A stretch of 64,000 nucleotides of DNA, from contig NZ_FNNI01000007.1 in assembly GCF_900106955.1 (NCBI RefSeq), positions 124,001 through 188,000 on the forward strand. Direction: 5' to 3'. Made by a program: the position numbers and the translations under genes. The stretch is from Aidingimonas halophila (GTDB lineage: Bacteria; Pseudomonadota; Gammaproteobacteria; Pseudomonadales; Halomonadaceae). Of this stretch, positions 40,903 to 54,003 are shown in pieces. The notes beneath the pieces were generated by a model, which worked only from the letters and a program-made list of their open reading frames with translations, was not told the DNA's origin and made no database searches. The first letter of the stretch is position 1; the number at the start of each line of letters is the position of its first letter.

Positions 40903-41397
40903 TCAGTGAGTTTCGTCACCTTCACCTTCACCTTCACCATGGACGTGGCCGTGCTCCATTTCTTCCTGGCTGGCTTCGCGCACTTCAGCGATCTGTACGT
41001 CGAAGTTCAGCGTCTGACCGGCCAACGGATGGTTGCCGTCAACCGTGACGGTATCGCCCTCGACCTGCGTGACGGTAACCATCAAGGGACCGCCTTGGGT
41101 CTGAGCCTGAAATTGCATTCCCGGCTCTACCTGATCTACACCCTGAAACGCGTCACGCGGCACTTCCTGGACCAGCGACGGCTGGGTTTCGCCATAGCCT
41201 TCGGCAGGCTCGACCGTCACCTGCAGTTGTTCACCACTCTCACGGCCTTCCAGTTCCTTTTCCAGGCCAGGAATGATATTACCGGCACCGTGCAGGTAGG
41301 TGAGTGGGTCGCGGCCTTCCGAGCTGTCCAGCACGTCACCTGACTCGTTAGTCAGGGTATAGTGGAACGCGACGACGGTGTTCTGCGCAATCTGCAT
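40903..41397 (-). CDS. slyD: FKBP-type peptidyl-prolyl isomerase, SlyD-like
   Basis: A cytoplasmic prolyl isomerase and chaperone, 164 residues from the ATG at 41397, which has AAAGG upstream. The FKBP domain is interrupted by the insert-in-flap domain: residues 1-70 (TVVAFHYTLTNESGDVLDSS, GAGNIIPGLEKELEGRESGE), the flap with EPAEGYGE, and the return strand with GNHPLAGQTLNFDVQIAEV. The C-terminal tail has several His residues and a Gly-Glu repeat but is much shorter than the metal-binding tail of E. coli SlyD, so nickel handling is uncertain. Confidence 0.92.
   Translation of the reverse strand: MQIAQNTVVAFHYTLTNESGDVLDSSEGRDPLTYLHGAGNIIPGLEKELEGRESGEQLQVTVEPAEGYGETQPSLVQEVPRDAFQGVDQVEPGMQFQAQTQGGPLMVTVTQVEGDTVTVDGNHPLAGQTLNFDVQIAEVREASQEEMEHGHVHGEGEGEGDETH
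40915..40938 (-). repeat. Hexanucleotide tandem repeat in slyD
   Basis: TTCACC is repeated three times in full (40921-40938) with a partial copy before it. It encodes the Gly-Glu run near the SlyD C-terminus on the minus strand. In-frame length variation between strains is possible. Confidence 0.7.
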
Positions 41398-41644
41398 TGA
41401 AGAACCTTTCGGTGAGTACATGTCAGTATCATGGTAACGTGCGATCCTGGGGCCTGTCAGGGGCATCGGGAATTTTTTCATTTTTTGCGATGATTCCTTG
41501 ACGTTGATTCAAGCGTACCGAGGAGACGTTGCAGCGCATTTCATGGCAGAGCTAGTCTGATGCAATGCTGGGGTATGAGGGGCGCTGGTGTTGCCGTAGT
41601 ATTTCTCGAAAGAAAAGACAGTAATGTTCCACCCGGAGGAAGCC

Positions 41645-41929
41645 ATGACCGTGACATTGATCTGGTTGCTCGCGTTTGCCGTGTTTCTTTATTCGTGCTT
41701 GCGGAGTTGGGATGGCTCCCTGGGGCGCTTTTTCGAGAACAAGCTGCCTCGGCAGCTACTCAGTGGCCGGGATGACCGTTGGATCTGGTCGCCAGCGCTG
41801 GCAGTCCTCGGCGCTACGTTCATCGTGCGCCCCGTCGAGATGCTGATGACGTTGATCGTTCTTGGGTTGCTTTTCCTGTTGGGCAAGCGCGTGATCTGCT
41901 TGGCGATGAATAAGGTCAAGCTACACTGA
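41645..41929 (+). CDS. Small membrane protein of unknown function
   Basis: A 94-residue protein I do not recognise. The ATG at 41645 follows GGAGGA at good distance, better than the in-frame ATG at 41624, which lies before that site. Two or three hydrophobic segments are visible (about 3-18, 48-62, 66-82) separated by a basic/polar stretch with RSWDGSLGRFFENKLPRQLL. The last residues are basic, so the C-terminus is likely cytoplasmic. It is followed by a terminator-like hairpin and converges on a glycine-zipper lipoprotein gene. Confidence 0.6.
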   Translation: MTVTLIWLLAFAVFLYSCLRSWDGSLGRFFENKLPRQLLSGRDDRWIWSPALAVLGATFIVRPVEMLMTLIVLGLLFLLGKRVICLAMNKVKLH

Positions 41930-41956
41930 ATCGTGAATGGCGTTGACCACGAAATG

Positions 41957-41985
41957 CCGGGGCCGCCAACTCTTGGCGACCCCGG
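41957..41985. terminator. Hairpin between converging genes
   Basis: CCGGGG-C-CGCCAA and TTGGCG-A-CCCCGG form a 12-bp stem with one central mismatch and a CTC loop. On the minus strand CATTTC follows. It is probably a shared terminator with weak U-tracts. Confidence 0.55.
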
Positions 41986-42024
41986 TGTCGCGTATCATGA
42001 CGCATGACTCTAGCTGGTTCATGA

Positions 42025-42498
42025 TCAGTAGGGGGCTACCGTCATGTTGGCCCCGCTGCCAATCAAGCGAACCCGCTGTCCGACATCCAGACTACCTGCT
42101 CGGTCAGGGCGTTGAACGACGACGACGTTTTCGCCATTGTCGCGCTGCACTTCGATTTCCAGGGCATTGGCGCGATTGGCGGTATCCTCGATCTTGCGTC
42201 CGGCGACACTACCGCCGATGGCGCCGGCGGCTGTTGCGATCGTGCGACCTGAACCACCACCAACCTGATTACCCAGCAGCCCGCCTATCACGGCACCCCC
42301 CAGGCCACCGAGGACTCCGCTGTTCTGATCATCAGCCTGTATCTGTACAGGGCGGATGGCAGTGATGGTGCCATAGCTGACAGTTTGCGCGGTTCCTGCC
42401 TGACTACCACGGTAGACATCGCCAGAGTAAGGGCTGGTATTGGCACACCCCGCTAGTGTCAACATGCTGATCGCCAGCACGGGCAGAAGACGTTTCAT
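42025..42498 (-). CDS. Glycine-zipper outer-membrane lipoprotein
   Basis: A predicted lipoprotein of 157 residues, similar in plan to SlyB/Pcp. The signal peptide ends in lipobox LAGC, with Cys18 as the lipid anchor. A glycine-zipper two-helix region covers about 60-98 (GVLGGLGGAVIGGLLGNQVG, then AGAIGGSVAGRKIED). The C-terminal part resembles the SlyB beta domain (VVVVQRPDRAGSLDVGQRVR). The ATG at 42498 has a perfect AGGAGG upstream. It is probably involved in outer-membrane integrity. Confidence 0.88.
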   Translation of the reverse strand: MKRLLPVLAISMLTLAGCANTSPYSGDVYRGSQAGTAQTVSYGTITAIRPVQIQADDQNSGVLGGLGGAVIGGLLGNQVGGGSGRTIATAAGAIGGSVAGRKIEDTANRANALEIEVQRDNGENVVVVQRPDRAGSLDVGQRVRLIGSGANMTVAPY

Positions 42499-42659
42499 GA
42501 AAGAACCTCCTGATACACCCATTGAGACCTCATGTCCTTGTCGAGGATTATAGAACAGCGTTTTATAACGAGTCTAACACTATTTCCCATTTACCGATTA
42601 GACCATTCTTGTGTCACCAGTGTAGCGTGCGAATATGATAAATACTGTGGAAGATCAGG

Positions 42660-42685
42660 AAAAACGGGAAGGCGGACGCCTTCCC
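42660..42685 (-). terminator. Terminator of aceA
   Basis: GGGAAGGCG and CGCCTTCCC (42666-42685) form a 9-bp stem with a two-base centre, followed on the minus strand by GTTTTTCC. It lies 34 bases after the aceA stop. Confidence 0.85.
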
Positions 42686-42719
42686 TAAGTTGCCTGGAAT
42701 GTACTGTCGAATCGTGAGA

Positions 42720-44318
42720 TCAACCGAACTGATTCATCGTGTTGGCCTTGCCGCCGGCTTTTAGAGCTCCTTCGCCGGCGAAGTACTCCTTGTGGTCGTC
42801 GCCGATGTTGGAGCCAGCCATATCCTGATGTTTGACACAGGCCAGGCTACGGCGGATTTCCTGACGCTGTACACCCGCCACATAAGCCAGCATGCCCTCA
42901 TCGCCAAAATACCCTTTGGCTAATTCATCCGTCGACAAGGCGGCGGTGTGATAGGTGGGTAGCGTGATCAAATGATGGAAGATGCCCGCTTCTCGCGATC
43001 CGTCGCGCTGAAAATTGCGGGTCCACTCATCGGCAATGGCTGCCAGTTCCGTGTCATCGTACTCGGCACTCATCAGTTGATCACGGTCGTAGGCCGAGAC
43101 ATCCTTGCCTTCCTTCTCCCAGGCGTCGTAGACCTGTTGACGGAAGTTGAGCGTCCAGTTGAACGAAGGCGAATTATTGTAGACCAGTTTGGCGTCAGGA
43201 ACCTCCTCACGGATGCGGTTGACCATGCTGGCGATCTGGCCCACGTGGGGTTTTTCGGTTTCGATCCACAGCAAGTCGGCGCCATTCTTCAAGGCGTTGA
43301 CACAATCGAAAACCACCCGGTCCTCGCCGGTACCCGAACGGAAGCGGTATAGGCCATTGGCAAGGCGCAGGGGTTTGCGTAATTCACCGTCCTGCTTGAT
43401 GACGGTATCGCCCTCATTGATATCGTCGCTGGTATCGATCGGTACCGTGTACAGGAAGCTGTTGTACAGCGATGCCAAATCGCCAGGTTCCTTGCTGACA
43501 GGCAGCTTCTGCGTCAAACCGGCCCCGAGAGAGTCCGTGCGCGCTACGATGACGCCATCGTCGACGCCCAGCTCGAGAAAGGCATGCCGAACGGCATTGA
43601 TCTTGGCCACGAAGTCTTCATGAGGCACCGTGACCTTGCCATCCTGGTGGCCGCACTGCTTGACGTCGGATACCTGGTTCTCGAGTTGAATACAGCAAGC
43701 GCCGGCTTCGATCATCTTCTTGGCCAACAAGTAGGTGGCTTCCTCGTTACCGAAACCGGCATCGATATCGGCGATGATCGGCACGATGTGCGTTTCGAAG
43801 TTGTCGATCTGTTCCTGGATGGACCGCGCTCTGACTTGGTCCCCTTTGTCGCGAGCCGTATCCAGCTCCCGGAATAGATGATTCAACTCCCGTGCATCCG
43901 CCTGCCGGAGAAAGGTGTATAACTCCTCTATCAGCGCTGGAACCGCGGTTTTTTCATGCATCGACTGATCGGGAAGGGGACCGAACTCGCTGCGCATGGC
44001 CGCAATCATCCAGCCGGAGAGGTAGAGGTAACGCCCCTTGGTGGTGCCATGATGCTTCTTGATGGCGATCATCTTTTGTTGACCGATGAAGCCATGCCAG
44101 CAGCCCAGCGATTGAGTGTACTTGCTGGGATCTGCGTCGTACTCGGTGATATCGCGGCGCATGATGGCGGCGGTGTAGCGAGCAATATCCAGTCCGGTCC
44201 TGAAACGGTTCTGAGCACGCATGCGAGCCACATACTCGGGATTGATGTTATCCCACTTGCCGTCTTGAGCGCTGCGCAACCGTTCAATCGCGTTGATGTC
44301 GTTTTGGTAAGCTGACAT
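42720..44318 (-). CDS. aceA: Isocitrate lyase
   Basis: Cleaves isocitrate to glyoxylate and succinate, the first step of the glyoxylate shunt. At 532 residues it belongs to the long Pseudomonas-type subgroup rather than the 434-residue E. coli type. The active-site motif reads KQCGH (near residue 220), where the E. coli-type enzyme has KKCGH. Other conserved segments are DIDAGFGNEEATY, VIVARTDSLGAG, NNSPSFNW and GIFHHLITLPTYH. An AGAAGGA site precedes the ATG. No malate synthase is in the window. The 408-base upstream gap is unusually AT-rich. Confidence 0.97.
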   Translation of the reverse strand: MSAYQNDINAIERLRSAQDGKWDNINPEYVARMRAQNRFRTGLDIARYTAAIMRRDITEYDADPSKYTQSLGCWHGFIGQQKMIAIKKHHGTTKGRYLYLSGWMIAAMRSEFGPLPDQSMHEKTAVPALIEELYTFLRQADARELNHLFRELDTARDKGDQVRARSIQEQIDNFETHIVPIIADIDAGFGNEEATYLLAKKMIEAGACCIQLENQVSDVKQCGHQDGKVTVPHEDFVAKINAVRHAFLELGVDDGVIVARTDSLGAGLTQKLPVSKEPGDLASLYNSFLYTVPIDTSDDINEGDTVIKQDGELRKPLRLANGLYRFRSGTGEDRVVFDCVNALKNGADLLWIETEKPHVGQIASMVNRIREEVPDAKLVYNNSPSFNWTLNFRQQVYDAWEKEGKDVSAYDRDQLMSAEYDDTELAAIADEWTRNFQRDGSREAGIFHHLITLPTYHTAALSTDELAKGYFGDEGMLAYVAGVQRQEIRRSLACVKHQDMAGSNIGDDHKEYFAGEGALKAGGKANTMNQFG

Positions 44319-44726
44319 TTCGAGCCGTCCTTCTTTCGTGAGCGATGGTCATGGCAGCAACCAGGTCGGTTGATTGACTAGGCAAACAGCCTGGGCGGGA
44401 TATGCCGAGTGCTCCAATCTAGACTTCTCGGGAGAAACAGGGTAGTGCTGCATCCGCGAAATCAGTATGTCTATTCAGAACACTAAAGCTGTCTGTGCTG
44501 CCTTAGTCGAACAGGAAGTACGCAGAAATGCCTATGGGTACGTCTCACTACAAGAGGGGCATAAAACGTGCGTTTTTTTCCTGTCTTGCAGTGCAATATC
44601 GTTCATATCTTGCGCTTTCAACAATCATTACTTAGGGGTAATGATGGTTGTAGCAGAACTACAAAAGGAGAGAGGTTGGTCCGTTTCTGTAGCTATATTT
44701 CGCCGAGTAAAAATATTCAAGAAGAA
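44319..44726. other. AT-rich intergenic region upstream of aceA
   Basis: I find no supported gene in these 408 bases. A 106-codon plus-strand ORF starting at 44467 lacks a ribosome-binding site and runs into the antisense of the GNAT gene. The stretch 44460-44720 is clearly more AT-rich than its neighbours. It contains CATTAC/GTAATG (44624-44641) and AAAACG/CGTTTT-type inverted repeats. It probably holds the aceA control region. Confidence 0.5.
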
Positions 44727-45155
44727 TCAATCGACTAGAATGAGGCGCATATTGCGGTGCAGTATGTCTGCATCGATAAAGTCATGACCAAAGTCTTTGA
44801 AACCCAGGCGGCGGTAGAAATCGAGGGCTTGGGTCTGGGCGGCAAGTTCAAGATATTCATGGCCCCGCTGTCGAGCCGTATCGATGACAAACTGCATGAG
44901 TTCCCGGCCAATTCCCGATCCTCGCGCTTCCTTCAGCACAGCGACACGCCCGATATGACCATCGGGCAGTAACCTGGCGGTGCCGATAGCATGTTTTCCT
45001 GACCAGACCAGGAAATGGAGACATTCGTCGTCACGTCCATCCCACTCCTCGTGTTGGGGAACCTGCTGCTCCAAGATAAACACGCGGCGACGTATCTCAC
45101 CGGCGACCGGTCCCAGAGTGGTCCAGTCGCCACTCTCCATCATTACGTTGTCCAC
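44727..45155 (-). CDS. GNAT-family N-acetyltransferase
   Basis: A small acetyltransferase of 142 residues, ElaA-like. The acetyl-CoA-binding motif is visible as VLKEARGSGIGRELMQFVID near residues 73-92. The substrate-side LRREVFILEQ-type segment appears as RRRVFILEQQVPQHEEWDG, and the C-terminal strand has ALDFYRRLGFKDFG. The target is unknown. The GTG at 45155 has GAGGA upstream and lies inside the end of roxA. An ATG at 45143 would overlap the roxA stop by one base. Either way translation is coupled to roxA. Confidence 0.88.
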   Translation of the reverse strand: MDNVMMESGDWTTLGPVAGEIRRRVFILEQQVPQHEEWDGRDDECLHFLVWSGKHAIGTARLLPDGHIGRVAVLKEARGSGIGRELMQFVIDTARQRGHEYLELAAQTQALDFYRRLGFKDFGHDFIDADILHRNMRLILVD

Positions 45156-46345
45156 GCTTCATCCTCGTCCTGATCATCGTCATTCATTGGCCATACCAGG
45201 CTGCCTCGATCGACGAGCGAGGCGAGCAGTTCGGCGGCGCCGTCATGGTTCAACACATCACCGGTAATCGGGCTCCCGGAGGCGAGATGGCGGGCGAGAG
45301 ACGGAGAACAATCGATACCGTCGCCATCAACGAACAAGGTGGCTGTTGCCGCATCCTTCGCTCGCCAGGCGAATCGTGATCCCAGAGTGCGTTCCAGCGA
45401 TATCCCGGCGTGTAGTTCGGCGACAAGCACATCGACATCGGTTGGCGTTTCCGCGGGCACCAGTTGATCGACGTACTTGGGCTGGGTCATGACACGACCG
45501 AACCACTGAGCCAGCATGGCGGGATCGTCCAGCGTCTCGAGAATCAGCGAACGCATACGGGACAGTGAATCGTCATCGATTTCGCCGGGGTCGGCGGGAG
45601 GACTCATGGCTGCATCGGCATAACGGTGTGATGCGGGTTGGGTCTCGCCCACATAATCGGCGTACGAGGTGATGGCCTCGTCGGCTGAAGGGGCTCGGAA
45701 GCCAATCGAGTACGTCAGGCAATCATCGGAACAACTGACACCATGATGAGCTACTCCCGGCGGCAGGTAGAGCATGTCGCCAGGTTCCAATACCCAGTCC
45801 TGTCCTGCCTCGACACTGAAGTGTTTGAGAATCTTCAAGTCGATACCATCAATGATTGGGGCGTCCTCCGACAGGTGTCCGCCGAGCTGCCAGCGGCGCT
45901 GGCCACTGCCCTGCAACAGGAAGACATCATATTGATCGACATGCGGCCCGACATTACCTCCCGGCGGGGCATAACTGATCATGATGTCGTCGAGACGCCA
46001 GCGTGGCAGGAAGGTGAAGTGCTCCAGCAATTCGGCAACGTCGGGAACGTAATGATCCACGGCCTGGACCAGCAGAGTCCAGTCACGTTCGGGAAGCGTG
46101 CTGAAGGTGTCTTCATCGAAGGGGCCGTGACGAACCTGCCAGGGCCCCTCATCGCCATTGATTTCGACCAGACGGGCCTCTATCCCTTCCTCGCAGGCCA
46201 GGCCTGCCAGGTCGTTCGGGTCCAGCGGACTTTCGAAGTCCGGAAAGGCACCACGGATCAGCAATGGCTTGCGTTGCCAGTAATGACTCAGGAACTCGGC
46301 GGCCGTCCGCCCGCCGAGCTGGGGTAACGGGGTATCGGGAGACAT
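45143..46345 (-). CDS. roxA: Ribosomal protein uL16 3-hydroxylase (RoxA/YcfD-like)
   Basis: A JmjC-fold, Fe(II)/2-oxoglutarate-dependent oxygenase, related to the enzyme that hydroxylates Arg81 of ribosomal protein uL16 in E. coli. It has 400 residues from the ATG at 46345 after GGAGGT. The iron-binding HxD lies in GGNVGPHVDQYDVFLLQ, and the distal His in LPPGVAHHGVS. A winged-helix C-terminal domain follows, ending in a strongly acidic tail (DDDQDEDEAW). It sits directly after purB; in E. coli phoPQ separates the two. Confidence 0.93.
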   Translation of the reverse strand: MSPDTPLPQLGGRTAAEFLSHYWQRKPLLIRGAFPDFESPLDPNDLAGLACEEGIEARLVEINGDEGPWQVRHGPFDEDTFSTLPERDWTLLVQAVDHYVPDVAELLEHFTFLPRWRLDDIMISYAPPGGNVGPHVDQYDVFLLQGSGQRRWQLGGHLSEDAPIIDGIDLKILKHFSVEAGQDWVLEPGDMLYLPPGVAHHGVSCSDDCLTYSIGFRAPSADEAITSYADYVGETQPASHRYADAAMSPPADPGEIDDDSLSRMRSLILETLDDPAMLAQWFGRVMTQPKYVDQLVPAETPTDVDVLVAELHAGISLERTLGSRFAWRAKDAATATLFVDGDGIDCSPSLARHLASGSPITGDVLNHDGAAELLASLVDRGSLVWPMNDDDQDEDEAWTT

Positions 46346-46385
46346 GGGGCCACCTCCATCCGTATGGCTATGGGCTGCTGGTCGC

Positions 46386-48410
<2,025 letters not shown>

Positions 48411-48414
<4 letters not shown>

Positions 48415-49550
48415 GCGCCGAGCTCCCTGGCGAAGGATGTTGAGGACATTTTCCAGGTATCGCGGATCACGCCACCTCCCAGGCAGATATCGTCATCGTA
48501 GAGCACTAGTGATTGTCCTGGTGTCACAGCTCGCTGCGGATTGTCGAATACGACCTCGACGCCGCCATCGTCAAGAACCCGGATCCTGCAGGGTTCATCG
48601 GGCTGGCGATAGCGGGTCTTGGCATGAAAGCGTCCCTCATTGACCGGGGGGTGGCCGGCAATCCAGTCCATGGGTTCGGTGGTCAGGGCGTCGCTGTACA
48701 GCCAGGAGTGGTGCTTGCCCTGGACCGCGATCAGGACATTGCGGATCAAATCCTTGTGGGCGACGTACCAGGGATCCTCGGAGTATCGGGACAGACCGCC
48801 AATCCCCAGTCCCTGGCGTTGGCCCAGGGTATAGTACATCAACCCCATGTGTTCACCGATGACATCGCCATCCGGTGTCTCGATCCGGCCGGGTTGGGCG
48901 GGGAGATACTGACGAAGAAAATCGCGGAAACGTCGCTCGCCGATGAAGCAAATACCGGTGGAATCCTTCTTGCGAGCCGTATCCAGACCGTAACGCTCGG
49001 CGATGGCGCGCACGTCGGGTTTCTGCATTTCACCGAGAGGGAACAGAGTACGTGCAATGGCCTCTTCGGGAACGGCGTGCAGGAAGTAGCTCTGATCCTT
49101 GTTGGGATCGATGCCCTTGAGCAGCCGGGGGCGTTGGCCATCGGGTCCGTCACGATACCCCTGTCGGACATAGTGGCCGGTGGCGATGCGCTCGGCACCC
49201 AGCATTTCCGCATACTCGATAAACACTTTGAACTTGATTTCCCGGTTGCAAAGCACATCAGGGTTCGGGGTGCGCCCGGCCTGGTATTCCGCCAGGAAAT
49301 GCTCGAAGACGTTATCCCAGTATTCGGCGGCGAAATTGGCAGTATGCAACTCGATACCGAGTTTAGCGCAAACGGCTTGTGCGTCCGCCAGATCCTCCTT
49401 GGCAGTGCAGTATTCCGTACCGTCGTCCTCGTCCCAGTTCTTCATGAACAGGCCTTCGACCTGATACCCCTGTTCGAGCAACAGCAGCGCGGATACGGAG
49501 GAGTCGACACCGCCGGACATGCCGACGATGACCTTGCCCGTGGATGACAT
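48411..49550 (-). CDS. mnmA: tRNA-specific 2-thiouridylase
   Basis: Installs the 2-thio group on U34 of tRNA-Lys, -Glu and -Gln, using sulfur relayed by the Tus proteins. It has 379 residues from the ATG at 49550. The PP-loop ATP-binding motif is SGGVDSS at 12-18. The two catalytic cysteines are in [13 protein letters not shown] and [12 protein letters not shown]. The ribosome-binding site is weak. It begins 94 bases after the nudJ-like gene. The tRNA-Glu(TTC) at 3006-3081 is a likely substrate. Confidence 0.97.
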
Positions 49551-49644
49551 AGGCGTTCTCGGGTTGGATGACCACAAAATGGCCCGACATTATACACGAT
49601 ACCGACGGCGTGCTTCGAGCGGTGTCAGTGTGCCGATGTCGGCG

Positions 49645-50094
49645 TCAGCGTTCCTGAATGACATCGAGAGGAAAGACGCGGCCAAGCCGGGCGTCGAGCA
49701 GGCGGCGCATGACCAGGGGGCTACGCAGGCGGTCGGCGCGGTCGAGATCCTCGATTTCATCGAATGTCAGCCAATGTATGGCGTGAATATCGGCATCCAG
49801 TTCGTTGCCCAGGTGAGCCAGTGCCATGCCGACATAAGCGTGGCTGTGGATCGTGATACCCGCCGGGGTTCGATAGATGTAAAGCCCCAGATAGTCAGTG
49901 ATACCGACGCGCCAGGCCGTCTCTTCACGAGCTTCGCGCTCGGCGGCGCCGAGCAATGTTTCGTCGGGTTCGAGATGACCGGCCGGTTGGTTGAACAGGG
50001 TGAAGGGGCCTCCCCGGTCCTCTTCGACCATCAGATAGCGGCCAGCGCGTTCGACCACGGTGGCGACCGCTACGTGTGGGGTCCAGCGTGTCAT
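49645..50094 (-). CDS. nudJ: Nudix hydrolase (NudJ-like phosphatase)
   Basis: A 149-residue Nudix protein. The Nudix box is visible near residues 39-61: GHLEPDETLLGAAEREAREE followed by TAWRVGI. By position between rluE and mnmA it corresponds to E. coli NudJ, which hydrolyses thiamine pyrophosphate and nucleoside di/triphosphates. The N-terminal HVAVATVVERAGRYLMVEED is typical of NudJ. The ATG overlaps the rluE stop by four bases, so the genes are translationally coupled. Confidence 0.93.
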   Translation of the reverse strand: MTRWTPHVAVATVVERAGRYLMVEEDRGGPFTLFNQPAGHLEPDETLLGAAEREAREETAWRVGITDYLGLYIYRTPAGITIHSHAYVGMALAHLGNELDADIHAIHWLTFDEIEDLDRADRLRSPLVMRRLLDARLGRVFPLDVIQER

Positions 50095-50687
50095 CGGCGT
50101 ACCCTCCCGGCGCGATAGGATGAGCCTTGCTTGGGGCTGACCGGGGCATGAAGAGTTTCAGACCGCCATTCGCCGGGCTTTAGATCCCCGAGGCGCCAGG
50201 GGCCGACGGCCACGCGGATCAGTCGCAGCGTTGGCAGATCGACATGGGCCGTCATGCGACGGACCTGGCGATTGCGGCCTTCACTCAGCGTGATTTCCAG
50301 CCAGTGCGTGGGGATGTTCTGTCGCTGTCGCACCGGTGGATCCCGCTCCGGGACATCCGGCGTCTTCAGGCGCTGAACTCTGGCAGGCCGTGTCATGCCA
50401 TCGTTGAGCGGGATGCCGCCGCGCAGCGCTGCCAGCGCATCGTCACCCGGTACCCCTTCGACCTGAACCCAGTAGGTCTTGGGTTGTTTGTGACGCGGAT
50501 GACTGATTCGGTGAATCAATTGTCCGTCGTCGCTGAGCAGCAGCAGACCTTCCGATTCATAGTCGAGCCTGCCCGCCGGATAGATATCCGGTATGTCGAT
50601 GATGTCGGCCAGCGTCGAGCGCCCCTCGTGATCGCGGAATTGCGAAAGCACTCGATACGGTTTGTGCAATAAGTAAAGCGAGCTCAT
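50091..50687 (-). CDS. rluE: 23S rRNA pseudouridine(2457) synthase
   Basis: An RsuA/RluB/E/F-type pseudouridine synthase of 198 residues without the N-terminal S4 domain, like E. coli RluE. The catalytic Asp is in PAGRLDYESEGLLLLSDDG (about residue 42). Motif II is PKTYWVQVEG and motif III is LSEGRNRQVRRM. The target U2457 is inferred from gene context and size. It is the first gene of the seven-gene minus-strand block and is divergent from icd. Confidence 0.93.
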   Translation of the reverse strand: MSSLYLLHKPYRVLSQFRDHEGRSTLADIIDIPDIYPAGRLDYESEGLLLLSDDGQLIHRISHPRHKQPKTYWVQVEGVPGDDALAALRGGIPLNDGMTRPARVQRLKTPDVPERDPPVRQRQNIPTHWLEITLSEGRNRQVRRMTAHVDLPTLRLIRVAVGPWRLGDLKPGEWRSETLHAPVSPKQGSSYRAGRVRR

Positions 50688-53241
<2,554 letters not shown>

Positions 53242-53283
53242 GTGCCCCTCGACGAGGCTCAAGTCTTCGTCAACCAACCTCTC

Positions 53284-53316
53284 GCCCCTTGCCCTGGAAC
53301 GGGCAAGGGCTTTTTT
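53284..53316 (+). terminator. Terminator of icd
   Basis: CCCTTGCCC (53286-53294) pairs with GGGCAAGGG (53301-53309) around a six-base loop, followed by CTTTTTT. It lies 43 bases after the icd stop. Confidence 0.92.
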
Positions 53317-53498
53317 GCGTCCTTCCCCCTTGCAAGAGCGCTTTCGTGGACGCATCTTTGTAGTGAACCCTGGTGAACATCTCGCGTCGAACAAGTGTCG
53401 GCATCGAAATGGTAAACCGGCTCAATAGATGGATTCGTACTGCTATGCATGATGTCGATGCGCCTGACAAACTGCGCCAAGCATTGCCCTTGAGTGGT

Positions 53499-53828
53499 AT
53501 GACACGCCCTCCTGATCCCCAGGAGGAGGATGATCCGGATCTGGCGGTACAGACGTCCGATCCCGAATTGGCCGAGCCGCCGTTGTACAAGGTGGTGCTG
53601 CATAATGATGACTTCACCCCCATGGAGTTCGTTGTGGAAGTGCTGCAGAGCTTCTTCAGCATGGACAACGAAAAGGCGGTACAGGTAATGCTGGCGGTGC
53701 ATACTCAGGGAAAGGCAACTTGCGGTATTTTTACTCGGGACATTGCGGAGACCAAGAGTCATCAGGTCAATCAGTATGCCAGGGAGTGCCAGCATCCGTT
53801 GTTGTGTGATATTGATGCGGCTGATTGA
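53499..53828 (+). CDS. clpS: ATP-dependent Clp protease adaptor ClpS
   Basis: Delivers N-degron substrates to ClpAP. The folded core ([20 protein letters not shown] to [16 protein letters not shown]) has the substrate-pocket Asn-Asp-Asp and the [10 protein letters not shown] segment with the pocket His. The flexible N-terminus is hard to define. I give the ATG at 53499 (109 residues, with GAG upstream); in-frame starts at 53445 and 53373 would give 127 or 151 residues, and none has a strong ribosome-binding site. clpA follows 175 bases later. Confidence 0.9.
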   Translation: MTRPPDPQEEDDPDLAVQTSDPELAEPPLYKVVLHNDDFTPMEFVVEVLQSFFSMDNEKAVQVMLAVHTQGKATCGIFTRDIAETKSHQVNQYARECQHPLLCDIDAAD

Positions 53829-54003
53829 TGATACCGTTCCTCGAAGCTTGGTCCGGTGAGCATAGTGCGCGGCTGACCAAGGGGGTGATGGTCGGTTGAA
53901 AGTTGAATTCCAGGCTTGCGTAAAGTGTCAATGTGCCCGATGGTGAGAATGCCGGTTTCAGAATCTGCGGAATGGTGACCGAGGCGGCGAGAAGGGGACT
54001 GCC

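Noticed and set aside
44467-44787. 106-codon plus-strand ORF between aceA and the GNAT gene
   Set aside because: No ribosome-binding site, no recognisable motif, low-GC composition and 61 bases of antisense overlap with the better-supported GNAT gene.
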